Source: Silvibacterium bohemicum
Lineage (GTDB): Bacteria; Acidobacteriota; Terriglobia; Terriglobales; Acidobacteriaceae
NCBI RefSeq assembly: GCF_001006305.1
Contig: NZ_LBHJ01000012.1
Location: forward strand, 819,338-883,337
Reading direction: 5' to 3'
DNA length: 64,000 nt
Under the pieces are notes generated by a model, which was not told the origin of the DNA, did no database searches, and worked only from the letters and a program-made list of their open reading frames with translations. Below, one piece after another: positions 8,820 through 16,442 of the stretch. Position numbers and translations under genes: made by a program. Every line of letters begins with the position of its first letter. Positions within the stretch are counted from its first letter, which is position 1.

Positions 8820-9560
8820 TTACCTTGAAGGAGTCGACGCGCCGAGCTGTGCCAGCAGCTGTGACCGGTAGTCTGCCAGCACCACACGCGCTTCGCCCTG
8901 CGCCACCACTTGTCCGGATTCCAGCACGATGGCGTTGGCATTGGTCTGCCAGGCGTCGGCGAGATCGTGTGAGACGTACAGCACCTGCACTCCACTGGTG
9001 CGAAGGGCTTCGATCATAGCTACGCGCGCAGTTACGTCGAGTGCGGCGAAGGGCTCGTCGAGCAACAGGAGTTCCGGCTCGGGAGCCACGGCGCGCGCCA
9101 GCGCAACCCTCTGCCGTTCGCCTCCCGAGAGTGCCGCCGGACGGCGCTCAGCCAGCGCCTCGGCGCCAAAGAGACGCAGCATCTCGGCAACTCGCGCCTG
9201 GCGCGCCGATGGCGCGAGCGAAGTCAGTCCGAACGCAACATTGGCCCGCGCTGTCAGATGGGGAAAGAGCGCAGCCTGCTGAGTCACAAAGCCGATCCTG
9301 CGCTGCGCGGCTCCGGTGCCCGGTGCCACGGCAATTCCCTTTGCGGTATCGGTGAGCACGCGTCCGTGGAGAGTCAGCCGGCCGCGCTCCGCCGCCGCCA
9401 GTCCGGCAATCACGCGCAGCAGCGTGGTCTTGCCGGCTCCCGAGGGCCCGAAGAGTACGGTCCACGGCGCCCGCAGCATGAATCGCGCTCGCAGCTCAAA
9501 GCCCGCCCGCCGAAATAGAATGTCAGCGTCGAGAAGTTCCGCGGCAGCATCACTCGCCAC
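8820..9560 (-). CDS. modC: molybdate ABC transporter ATP-binding protein, short form
   Basis: ATPase of the molybdate importer. Walker A GPSGAGKTT is near residue 38, the signature LSGGERQRVALARA near 143 and Walker B LLLLDEPFAALD near 165. Gene order with modB and modA fixes the substrate as molybdate (or tungstate). It is only 246 residues: classical ModC is about 350 and carries a C-terminal TOBE/Mop domain, absent here. In this operon a TOBE domain sits on the regulator instead. The start overlaps the modB stop by 11 bp. Confidence 0.9.
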   Translation of the reverse strand: MASDAAAELLDADILFRRAGFELRARFMLRAPWTVLFGPSGAGKTTLLRVIAGLAAAERGRLTLHGRVLTDTAKGIAVAPGTGAAQRRIGFVTQQAALFPHLTARANVAFGLTSLAPSARQARVAEMLRLFGAEALAERRPAALSGGERQRVALARAVAPEPELLLLDEPFAALDVTARVAMIEALRTSGVQVLYVSHDLADAWQTNANAIVLESGQVVAQGEARVVLADYRSQLLAQLGASTPSR

Positions 9561-10239
9561 GGTGAACTCCCGTTGAAACAGAGATAGCGCGCTCTCCGCG
9601 CAGCAGATACAGCGCGGCGAGCGCAGTGAAAGAGACCACTACAAGTCCCAGAGCGGTGCGGTTCGCGGCTGCGTAGTTGAAGTCCTGCACCTGGTCGAAG
9701 ATGGAGATGGAAAGCGTTCGCGTCGATCCCGGAATATCGCCGCCGATCATCAGCACCACGCCGAACTCACCCACAGTGTGGGTAAAGCACAGCACCGCCG
9801 CGGTAATCACCGAACGCAGAGAAAGAGGAAGCAGAAGCTCGCCGAGCATCCTCCATCGCCCGGCGCCCAGTAACCGGGCCTGTTCGATTAATGCTGTATC
9901 CACGGCGGAGAAACCGGCGGCGATAGGCTGTACCGCAAAGGGCAGGCTATAGATCGCCGAGCCCACGACCAATCCCACGAACGAGAACGCGAGTGGATGG
10001 CCGGTGAGATGAATCCAGGCTCGTCCCAGGGCCGTGCGCGGACCCAATAACACCAGCAGATAGAAGCCGAGCACGGTAGGAGGAAGCAGAAGCGGCAGGG
10101 TGGTGATGGCCTCGACCAAAGCGCGTAGCCGCGAGCGGGTAAAGACAATCCAGAAGGCCAGCGGAATGGCCGCAATCAGCAGCAGGGATGTAGTAATCGC
10201 CGCGAGCCGCAGCGTCAGCAGTAGAGCTTGCCAGTCCAC
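9550..10239 (-). CDS. modB: molybdate ABC transporter permease
   Basis: Inner-membrane channel subunit of 229 residues with about five hydrophobic segments. The coupling-helix region is EQARLLGAGRWRMLGELLLPLS, matching the EAA motif of binding-protein-dependent permeases. TLPLLLPPTVLGFYLL and HTVGEFGVVLMIGG are characteristic of ModB. It starts with GTG placed immediately after the TAA of modA, so the three transporter genes are tightly coupled. Confidence 0.94.
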   Translation of the reverse strand: MDWQALLLTLRLAAITTSLLLIAAIPLAFWIVFTRSRLRALVEAITTLPLLLPPTVLGFYLLVLLGPRTALGRAWIHLTGHPLAFSFVGLVVGSAIYSLPFAVQPIAAGFSAVDTALIEQARLLGAGRWRMLGELLLPLSLRSVITAAVLCFTHTVGEFGVVLMIGGDIPGSTRTLSISIFDQVQDFNYAAANRTALGLVVVSFTALAALYLLRGERAISVSTGVHRGE

Positions 10240-11022
10240 TTACTTGGCCTGCGCTCCCGTGGGCGCAGCCAGTCCGCCGGCCTCAAGGCGATGGACGATC
10301 GGAGCCGAGGCAAGAAAATCGAGGAAGCGATGAGCATCGGCAGAGTCCGCACCAGCGCGCTTGATCACGATGACGCCCTGCAGAATCGGCGGATACGCAT
10401 CGCGCGGAACCAGGATGAAATGTCCGCTCGCTTTCAGCCGCGGAGTCATCGCTGACGTCAGCGAAAGGAAACCCGCCTGCGCATTGCCCGAGTCCACGTA
10501 TTGTGCGGTCTGCGCAATGTTCTCTGCCACCACGAGCTTCGGCTTCAGCTCGTCATAGAGGCCGAGATGCGTAAGCGCCGCCTGGGCCGCGCGTCCGTAA
10601 GGAGCATGTTCCGCATTTGCGACCGCAATCGACTTCACCGCCGGGTCGCGCAACGTCTCCATGGAGAGTGTCTTGATTCCGGAATCGTTTCGCGTCCACA
10701 ACACCAGCGTCCCTTGCGCGTAAACGGTCGGCTGCGTCTCTTCGGCTAATCCCGCCGCGATCACCCGCTGCGGAAAGCTCAGGTCCGCGGCCATGAAGAC
10801 GTCGAACGGCGCGCCATTGACGATCTGCGTAGCAAGCGTAGCCGAAGACTGATACGAGGCCTCGGCATGAATGCCGGTCTGCGCGGTGAAGTCGGTGAGG
10901 ATGCCGGGCAGCAGCGGCTGCAGGTCGGCAGCGGCGGCAATGCGCAGCGTCTGCTGGGCCTGCGCGAAGCCGGCAAAGAAGATCACTGTAAAGATCAGAA
11001 GAATTTTTCTCAGCTCAGACAC
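10240..11022 (-). CDS. modA: molybdate-binding periplasmic protein
   Basis: Solute-binding protein delivering molybdate to ModBC. The first ~22 residues form a signal peptide ending GFAQA. The mature start QTLRIAAAADLQPLLPGI is the ModA signature, and the oxyanion-contacting segments SSATLATQI and GAPFDVFMAADLSFP follow. The 260 residues fit the family. Its start overlaps the end of the upstream regulator gene by 8 bp. Confidence 0.94.
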   Translation of the reverse strand: MSELRKILLIFTVIFFAGFAQAQQTLRIAAAADLQPLLPGILTDFTAQTGIHAEASYQSSATLATQIVNGAPFDVFMAADLSFPQRVIAAGLAEETQPTVYAQGTLVLWTRNDSGIKTLSMETLRDPAVKSIAVANAEHAPYGRAAQAALTHLGLYDELKPKLVVAENIAQTAQYVDSGNAQAGFLSLTSAMTPRLKASGHFILVPRDAYPPILQGVIVIKRAGADSADAHRFLDFLASAPIVHRLEAGGLAAPTGAQAK

Positions 11023-11416
11023 GCAGCACCATCACTTCCGTGGATTTGATCAGCGCGGCTACCGTCTCGCCCACCTCGAGCTGCATCTCGCGAGCTGCTT
11101 CCGCAGTGATGATCGAGGTAATGATCTGGCCTCCGATGGAGAGCTTCACCTGCGCCAGAAGTCCATCGTACTTGAGCTCGACGATGCGGCCCACCAGCTG
11201 ATTGCGGCCGCTGATGGTGCGCAGCATCTCCCGCTTCGGAGTGTCCGGCTTCTTGATCTTGTGCAGAAAACTGTCCAGCTCCGCCTCGGGAATGCGGTAG
11301 TGGCCGCCGGGAGTCTTCACCGTCTTAATCTTGCCGTGATAGATCCACTGCTTGATCGTGGGATAGGCGATGCCTAACCGTAAAGCCGCCGCACGCGGTG
11401 TGAGAAGAGCGGGCAC
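11015..11416 (-). CDS. molybdate-responsive regulator: excisionase-type HTH plus one TOBE (Mop) domain
   Basis: A 133-residue two-domain protein, first gene of the mod operon. Residues about 5-50 are a MerR/excisionase-type winged helix (AALRLGIAYPTIKQWIYHGKIKTVKTPGGHYRIPEAEL split over two helices and a wing). Residues about 65-133 are a single TOBE/Mop molybdate-binding domain (SGRNQLVGRIVELKYDGLLAQVKL, then LIKSTEVMVL). This architecture replaces ModE, which uses a different HTH and two Mop domains. It starts with GTG. Autoregulation of the operon by bound molybdate is likely but inferred; I could not define a convincing operator. Confidence 0.85.
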   Translation of the reverse strand: MPALLTPRAAALRLGIAYPTIKQWIYHGKIKTVKTPGGHYRIPEAELDSFLHKIKKPDTPKREMLRTISGRNQLVGRIVELKYDGLLAQVKLSIGGQIITSIITAEAAREMQLEVGETVAALIKSTEVMVLRV

Positions 11417-11583
11417 GATGGGAGTTTATACGATATCTCGATGGCGTGACCGCTCCATTGCTTTAACCCGATACTGAAGCTTGACACCTGATTCATGATT
11501 TTCGCGCCGAAGGCGCAGTTGCCCGGACGGTCAGTCCGCGTGTGCTCCGACGGCCGGTCGCTGATACCCTAGAAGCACCGATC

Positions 11584-12969
11584 ATGATGCAAGACGTACA
11601 TCAACTGCGCTGCACCGGATGCGCTCGCGTTATCGCGCTCGATGCCTTGAAAGAGAACCTTCGCTGTCCCGAGTGTGGAGACCTCTACGAGGTCGAATAT
11701 CCGGCGTGGTCCGTGCAATCTGCGGCCGACTCCGCTACCCGGCCTGTCAAGCGCAACCTGCCCAATCCCAGCGCGCTGCGCTGGCTGTGGAAGGAGCGCC
11801 GCACCTCGACCGAGCTCAAGGACCAGAGCGGCGTCTGGCGCTTCCGTGACCTGCTGCCCATCCTGGCTGACGAGTCCAACATCATCTCGCTGCGCGAAGG
11901 CAATACGCCGCTCTATGAGCTTCCCCGGTGCGCGCAAGCGACGGGCGTCGAGCGGCTCTATGCCAAGCACCAGGGGATGAATCCCACCGGCTCGTTCAAA
12001 GATGCCGGCATGACGGCTGCTCTTTCCGTCGCCCATGAGCGCGGCTTCGAATGGGTGGCTTGCGCATCGACGGGCAATACCTCGGCGGCGATGGCCGCCT
12101 ACGCTGCGCGTGCCGGCATGCGCAGCCTGGTGCTCATTCCCGAAGGAAAGATCGCCTGGGGCAAGCTCTCGCAGGCGCTCGACTACGGCGCGCTCACCTG
12201 CCAGCTGCGCACCGATTTCGATGGCTGCGTGCGCGTGTTGAGCGAAGTGGTGCGGCGAGCACCCGTCTACCTGCTCAATTCCGTAAATCCCTATCGCATC
12301 GAAGGCCAGAAGACTCCCGCTCTCGAGATCGCCGAGCAGCTCGACTGGCAGGTTCCCGATCATCTCATCGTGCCGGGCGGCAATCTCGCCAACTCATCGG
12401 CGCTGGGCAAGGCCTTCCTCGAAATGAAGCACCTCGGCCTCACTGACCGTGTGCCGCGCGTGTCGATTGTTCAGGCCGAAGGCGCGAACCCGCTGTATCG
12501 CAGCATGCAGGCCAATGGCGGCCGCGAGCTTACAGCAGTCGAGGCGCACACGCGCGCCAGCGCCATCCGCATCGGCAACCCGGCGTCATGGCGCAAGGCA
12601 GTCAAGGTTGTCGAAGCCACCGGCGGCTGGGTGGAGCAGGCGACCGAGGCGGAGATTGCGCTGGCCAAGGCCGAGATCGGAGCCGAAGGCATCGGCTGCG
12701 AGCCGGCCTCTGCCGTAACCCTGGTTGGATTGAAAAAGCTGCTGGCAGCGGGCCGCATCGATCCCTCGGAATCGGTCGTGCTGCTGCTGACCGGCCACAC
12801 GCTGAAGGATTCGGACTACACGATCCAGTACCATCGAGGCGATCTGCTGCGTGAAGAGGAGCTGGCTCCGCTGCGCCCTGAGATCGAGATCACCCGCCGG
12901 AATACGGTCGAGCTCGATGCCGATCCTGACCAGGTATTGCGCGCTCTCGAAAAGGCCGGACGGCAATGA
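11584..12969 (+). CDS. thrC: threonine synthase
   Basis: PLP enzyme converting O-phosphohomoserine to threonine. The N-terminus carries a zinc-ribbon-like CTGC...CPEC pair (residues about 9-35), as in many threonine synthases with an N-terminal ribbon. The PLP lysine is in NPTGSFKDAGM (near 140), and the phosphate-binding glycine loop and ASTGNTSAAMAAYAA follow. The 461 residues are normal. The frame stays open to 11542, but the ATG at 11584 best fits the zinc ribbon. It overlaps thrB by ATGA, so the last two steps of threonine synthesis are translationally coupled, in thrC-thrB order. Confidence 0.94.
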   Translation: MMQDVHQLRCTGCARVIALDALKENLRCPECGDLYEVEYPAWSVQSAADSATRPVKRNLPNPSALRWLWKERRTSTELKDQSGVWRFRDLLPILADESNIISLREGNTPLYELPRCAQATGVERLYAKHQGMNPTGSFKDAGMTAALSVAHERGFEWVACASTGNTSAAMAAYAARAGMRSLVLIPEGKIAWGKLSQALDYGALTCQLRTDFDGCVRVLSEVVRRAPVYLLNSVNPYRIEGQKTPALEIAEQLDWQVPDHLIVPGGNLANSSALGKAFLEMKHLGLTDRVPRVSIVQAEGANPLYRSMQANGGRELTAVEAHTRASAIRIGNPASWRKAVKVVEATGGWVEQATEAEIALAKAEIGAEGIGCEPASAVTLVGLKKLLAAGRIDPSESVVLLLTGHTLKDSDYTIQYHRGDLLREEELAPLRPEIEITRRNTVELDADPDQVLRALEKAGRQ

Positions 12970-13886
12970 CGGGCTTGCATCTGCGCCTTCCAGCGACCTC
13001 GGCAAATCTCGGACCGGGCTTCGATACGCTGGCGCTCGCGCTCGATCGCTATCTGACGATCGAAGCCAACGTCGGCCCGGCATTCTCGATCGAAGCCAAG
13101 GGACGCAATCCTGAGATCTGCGGAGCGCTCGAACGCAATCTGCTGCTCGATGTCTATCGCAGGACTCTTGCCGCGCATCAGCGCGAAGCGCAGCCGTTGG
13201 CGCTTAAAGTCCACAATGAGATTCCTCTCGGGATGGGCTGCGGGTCGTCGGCTGCGGTGCGCCTCGCCGGCGTGGCGCTGGCCGCGCACTTCGGCGAACT
13301 GGGCTGGAGCCGCGAGCAGATTCTCGCCGAGGCTACACGCCTGGAAGGTCACCCGGACAACGCCGCCGCCTGCTGGCTGGGAGGCTTCGTAGCCGGATGT
13401 TGGGATGGCGCGAAGCTGCATGCCGTGTCTTTCACTCCTCCGGAGCAATGGCGAGCCCTGATCGTCCTGCCAAACAAGCCTCTGGCCACCGTGGCTTCAC
13501 GTGCGGTGCTGCCCAAGGAATACTCCCGTGCCGATGTGGTGGCGAACCTGCAGCGCGTGGCAGTGCTGACCGCGGCTTTTGCCACCGGACGAGGCGATCT
13601 CATCGCCGAAGCCATGGGCGATCGGCTGCATCAGCCTTATCGCTCGCAGGTCTGTCCCCTGTTGCCGCCCCTCTTGCCCCTCGCGGGATCAGACGGAGTG
13701 CTCGGCGTGGCGCTCAGCGGAGCGGGACCGGCAGTGCTGATTCTGGTCAAGTCCGAAGAGGCTATCCCGTCCACCGAAGTAACGGTGCGTAAGCTGACAA
13801 GTGCCTTCGAAGATATCGAAATAGAGAGCTGCAAACTCCCCTCTGGGGCCGCAGAAATGACTGTTTCGGACATACCACTCTCGTAA
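12966..13886 (+). CDS. thrB: homoserine kinase
   Basis: GHMP-family kinase phosphorylating homoserine, giving the substrate of ThrC encoded just upstream. The N-terminal LRLPATSANLGPGFDTLALAL is the ThrB hallmark. The ATP loop PLGMGCGSSAA is near residue 90 and the C-terminal GVALSGAGPAVLIL near 240. 306 residues, standard length. It starts inside the thrC stop codon. Confidence 0.95.
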   Translation: MTGLHLRLPATSANLGPGFDTLALALDRYLTIEANVGPAFSIEAKGRNPEICGALERNLLLDVYRRTLAAHQREAQPLALKVHNEIPLGMGCGSSAAVRLAGVALAAHFGELGWSREQILAEATRLEGHPDNAAACWLGGFVAGCWDGAKLHAVSFTPPEQWRALIVLPNKPLATVASRAVLPKEYSRADVVANLQRVAVLTAAFATGRGDLIAEAMGDRLHQPYRSQVCPLLPPLLPLAGSDGVLGVALSGAGPAVLILVKSEEAIPSTEVTVRKLTSAFEDIEIESCKLPSGAAEMTVSDIPLS

Positions 13887-13954
13887 CCCAAAGTTACGAT
13901 TACTTAAGAATTACCGAAGATTTCTTGCTTAAAGCCTAGAAACCCAATACTTTC

Positions 13955-14022
13955 ACACCGTGGGCAGTTCTGGGGGAGGGCTGCTCTAGCGTCTGGGTTC
14001 CTAACGGGACCCGGGCGCTTTT
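13955..14022 (+). ncRNA. candidate small RNA or transcription attenuator
   Basis: TTGCTT (13925-13930), a 17-bp spacer and TACTTT (13948-13953) form a plausible sigma-70 promoter. About 7-10 bases downstream begins a short segment with a 6-bp hairpin (GGGCAG 13962-13967 / CTGCTC 13981-13986). Then comes a 13-bp stem (13989-14001 / 14006-14018, TAAC loop, three G-T pairs if RNA) and TTTT. The predicted transcript is about 65 nt. It could equally be the thrCB terminator preceded by a fortuitous promoter match. I do not recognise the fold. Confidence 0.45.
13989..14022 (+). terminator. intrinsic terminator downstream of thrCB
   Basis: A 13-bp GC-rich stem with a TAAC tetraloop, directly followed by TTTTAATTT. 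It ends transcripts about 135 bp after the thrB stop, either the operon mRNA or the small RNA proposed here. Confidence 0.8.
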
Positions 14023-14416
14023 AATTTGCGCCGATAACTTCCCTGTAACTTCCGCTTCTCCCCCCTTTACCGGATTGTCTTATTCGGCCGTCTTTCTTCC
14101 ACTGTTTCTTCCTTCCCGCAGCAGTTTTCCTCCGACCGTTCGTTATCTGGTCCGAAACTCATTTGACCGGCTGTTCCGGCCTTCTGCCAGGTGAGCACCG
14201 CCGCAGCCAGTCCGCGGTATGGGGAGCGTAAACGGCTCGCTTCATTCGGTTTAACCGAAGGCCCGTCCGGCGAGGAAATTCGCCTGTTTTACAACCTTTG
14301 TTGCAGCCGTTTCGAGCGTGCTGGAATGCGACTTTTCTGGCGTTTCAGCATCTATTCTTGGGTAGACTGATAGCAGCGGGCGCGAACCCAGCTCGCTAGC
14401 AGTTCAAAGGAGGAAC

Positions 14417-14824
14417 ATGGCGGGACAAGGGACTTTCGAAGTAAGCGATGCGAATTTTGACCAGGAGGTGCTGCAGTCGGATCAGCCGGTTCTGGTCGAT
14501 TTCTGGGCGGCCTGGTGTGGCCCTTGTAAGGCCCTGGGACCCATCGTCGAGGAAGTGGCTGCGCAGTACGCTGGGCAGCTGAAGGTTGCGAAGATGGACG
14601 TCGACCGCAACTCGGCTACTCCGATGCGTTATGGCATTCGCGGCATCCCCGCGCTTCTGCTCTTCAAGGGCGGCAAGGTTGCCGATCAGATCGTCGGCTA
14701 CGTGCCGAAAGAGACCATCGACAAGAGCCTGTCGCGCTTCATCGAGCCTGCAGGAAAGTCGGCTGCCCAGCCCGCAGTGGCTGCAGCACAGCCTGCGGTT
14801 GGCGAGCCTGTAGTCAAGGCGTAA
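14417..14824 (+). CDS. trxA: thioredoxin with Ala/Pro-rich tail
   Basis: Disulfide reductase with the classic active site WCGPC near residue 35, preceded by PVLVDFWAAW and followed by the cis-proline segment GIRGIPALLLFKGG. The thioredoxin fold ends near residue 108. A 25-residue tail rich in Ala, Pro, Gln and Val (the AAQPAV motif twice) extends it to 135, unusual for TrxA. A strong AAAGGAGG lies 7 bases before the ATG. There is no signal peptide, so it is cytoplasmic. Confidence 0.95.
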   Translation: MAGQGTFEVSDANFDQEVLQSDQPVLVDFWAAWCGPCKALGPIVEEVAAQYAGQLKVAKMDVDRNSATPMRYGIRGIPALLLFKGGKVADQIVGYVPKETIDKSLSRFIEPAGKSAAQPAVAAAQPAVGEPVVKA

Positions 14825-14845
14825 CCAGCTCGAATTAGATCTAAG

Positions 14846-14876
14846 AAAAAGCCCACGGCAGAGCCGTGGGCTTTTT
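14846..14876 (+). terminator. bidirectional intrinsic terminator after trxA
   Basis: Perfect 14-bp stem AAAAAGCCCACGGC / GCCGTGGGCTTTTT with a 3-base loop. The A and T runs on both sides let it stop trxA and also the convergent hydratase transcript ending at 14925. Confidence 0.93.
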
Positions 14877-14924
14877 CCTGTCAGCCAGGCATCTGGCCAC
14901 TGATGTGTTGCGCTTCCATACGGC

Positions 14925-15728
14925 TTAGAAGCGCAGGGTAACCACGCCGAAGGTGGAAAAGCGAGCTTCGACCGTCGATCCCAATGAGGCCAGCGCTTTG
15001 CCCGACCAGCTTCCGGTGGTGATCCAGTCGCCAGCGTGCAGCCCGGCGGTGCGATAGCTGCCTTCATTCGCCAGGTAGGTCACCAGTCTCAGCAGGTCCG
15101 TGCCGGCGGAGTTCGATGCCGTGCCGTTGAAGCGTACGGCTCCATCGACGGTCACGGTGACTGACTCCTCGGCCAGGTTTACGTTCTGCCAATCGGGAAG
15201 AGCCGGCCCATGCACGAATCCGCCGTTCATCTGTAGATCGCCGATGACTGACAGGCGAGCGGCCTTGTCTGGATCGAGAAATGCAGATTCCAGCAACTCA
15301 ATTGCGGGATGGGCGCTGGCGATGGCGTCTGCCACTTCCTCGCGCGAGTAGGGCTTCTCACGCGGCGGCAGATCGTGGCCAAGGCAGAAGGCGATCTCCG
15401 CCTCCACGCCGCGCAGGCGGCGGAAGTGGTCGACAAGCTGAACTCCTGAGGGCCCGTAGCCGCCCCAGTAGGGCATGGCTGAAAACAGCGGAGTGGCGTC
15501 TGGCGATGGAGCGCCGACCTTCCATCCGCCGATCGGCCCGCAGGCCTCGGCCATCACATCCTGCAGGGCATAAGCCTCATCCAGATTGTGAGGCTGCAGA
15601 TTCGCCGGCAGCTCGGCAATCGGCATCCTCTCCCGGCGCGCGCGAAGCAGAACCTCCGCCGCCTGCCGCATCCGGTCATTCTCGATTGGCGGAATTCTGT
15701 GTCCAGCTACATCCGTAGTCGTCGACAT
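14925..15728 (-). CDS. 2-keto-4-pentenoate hydratase / FAH-superfamily enzyme
   Basis: A 267-residue member of the MhpD/HpcG hydratase group, which adds water to 2-oxo-alkenoates in aromatic meta-cleavage. Family features are AYALQDVM, GGWKVGAPSP (near residue 65), the acidic metal-binding segment GVEAEIAFCLG and the Asp/Glu run around HPAIELLESAF. The start at 15728 has GGAG upstream; a longer frame to 15818 looks non-coding. It stands alone, not in a catabolic operon. Decarboxylase relatives share this fold, so the precise reaction is uncertain. Confidence 0.8.
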   Translation of the reverse strand: MSTTTDVAGHRIPPIENDRMRQAAEVLLRARRERMPIAELPANLQPHNLDEAYALQDVMAEACGPIGGWKVGAPSPDATPLFSAMPYWGGYGPSGVQLVDHFRRLRGVEAEIAFCLGHDLPPREKPYSREEVADAIASAHPAIELLESAFLDPDKAARLSVIGDLQMNGGFVHGPALPDWQNVNLAEESVTVTVDGAVRFNGTASNSAGTDLLRLVTYLANEGSYRTAGLHAGDWITTGSWSGKALASLGSTVEARFSTFGVVTLRF

Positions 15729-15899
15729 TGCTCTCTCCTCTGCGCACCGAATTATGGGCGCCGCGAATTCGTTGATGAATGGCCGTTGCCCGCGTTCTTC
15801 CCTAACTAGGAAGCGCAATCAGGCACATCCGTTACTCCGCTCTCTCTATTTTGCGGGATCAAGCTTCGAAGCTGTTGCGGAAGGGAATCGGCAAATCGA

Positions 15900-16222
15900 T
15901 CAGGCAGTTCGTTGCGACTCGAGCTTGGCCAGTCGGATCTCGAAATTATGCAGACTCAGGATGGCGTCGAGCTTGGTATTCGCTTCATTGAACTTGTATT
16001 CATTTCGTTAAAGCGCGCATTGGCTTCGCCAAAACGCCCGTTGAGTTCGCTGAAACGCGCGTCGTACTTGGCGTTCATCTCGCTGAAGCGGGCTTCCATC
16101 ACCTTTTCGAACGCGAAAATGCGAGTGTCGAGTGCAGAAATATCTCCCCGCAGCTGACGGATTTCAGGAGCTACGAAATCCTGTACCGCCTGCCGCACTC
16201 CGGTGATGATGTCTGTACTCAT
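15900..16222 (-). pseudogene. frameshifted small coiled-coil protein gene
   Basis: The minus-strand frame from ATG 16222 gives MSTDIITGVRQAVQDFVAPE, then a long amphipathic helix with repeated ARFSEMN / ARFSELN / ARFNEMN units, and stops early at 15956 with an unrelated tail (SSMKRIPSSTPS). In another frame, starting near 15990, the sequence continues FNEANTKLDAILSLHNFEIR and then LAKLESQRTA to a stop at 15900, clearly the original C-terminus. A net one-base change near 15985-15995, in a stretch of repeated AATGAA/AATACA words, separates the halves. I recall similar small coiled-coil proteins in Acidobacteria but no function. Confidence 0.7.
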
Positions 16223-16442
16223 CTGCGATCTCGCCCTGGCTGATTCTAGCAAGCTGCTGGTTCGAAGGGGTCTGCAAAATTTGACGAAGGATATTACGAA
16301 GGTTCCCGGCATTTTCCTTGCAAAATACACTTGTTCATCGACGTCCCGACGGCCCAAAATCGAGCCTGAAGACAACTAACTCCCCGCGATTAGGGTCTAT
16401 TCTGGCGTCAGGATCCTGTTTGGACCCTCTCCCGAGGAACCT

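Larger units (their letters stand above)
13887..14416. other. 530-bp intergenic region between thrB and trxA
   Basis: No protein gene is apparent. The proximal part (13925-14022) contains a promoter-like sequence, two hairpins and a T-tract, listed separately as a small RNA candidate. The distal ~390 bp is pyrimidine-rich at 14040-14160 and probably carries the trxA promoter, which I cannot place confidently. Confidence 0.6.

Noticed and set aside
11417..11460. AT-rich TATACGATATC near the mod operon start as a ModE-type box
   Set aside because: It does not match the E. coli ModE palindrome well, and the regulator here is not ModE, so no site can be assigned.
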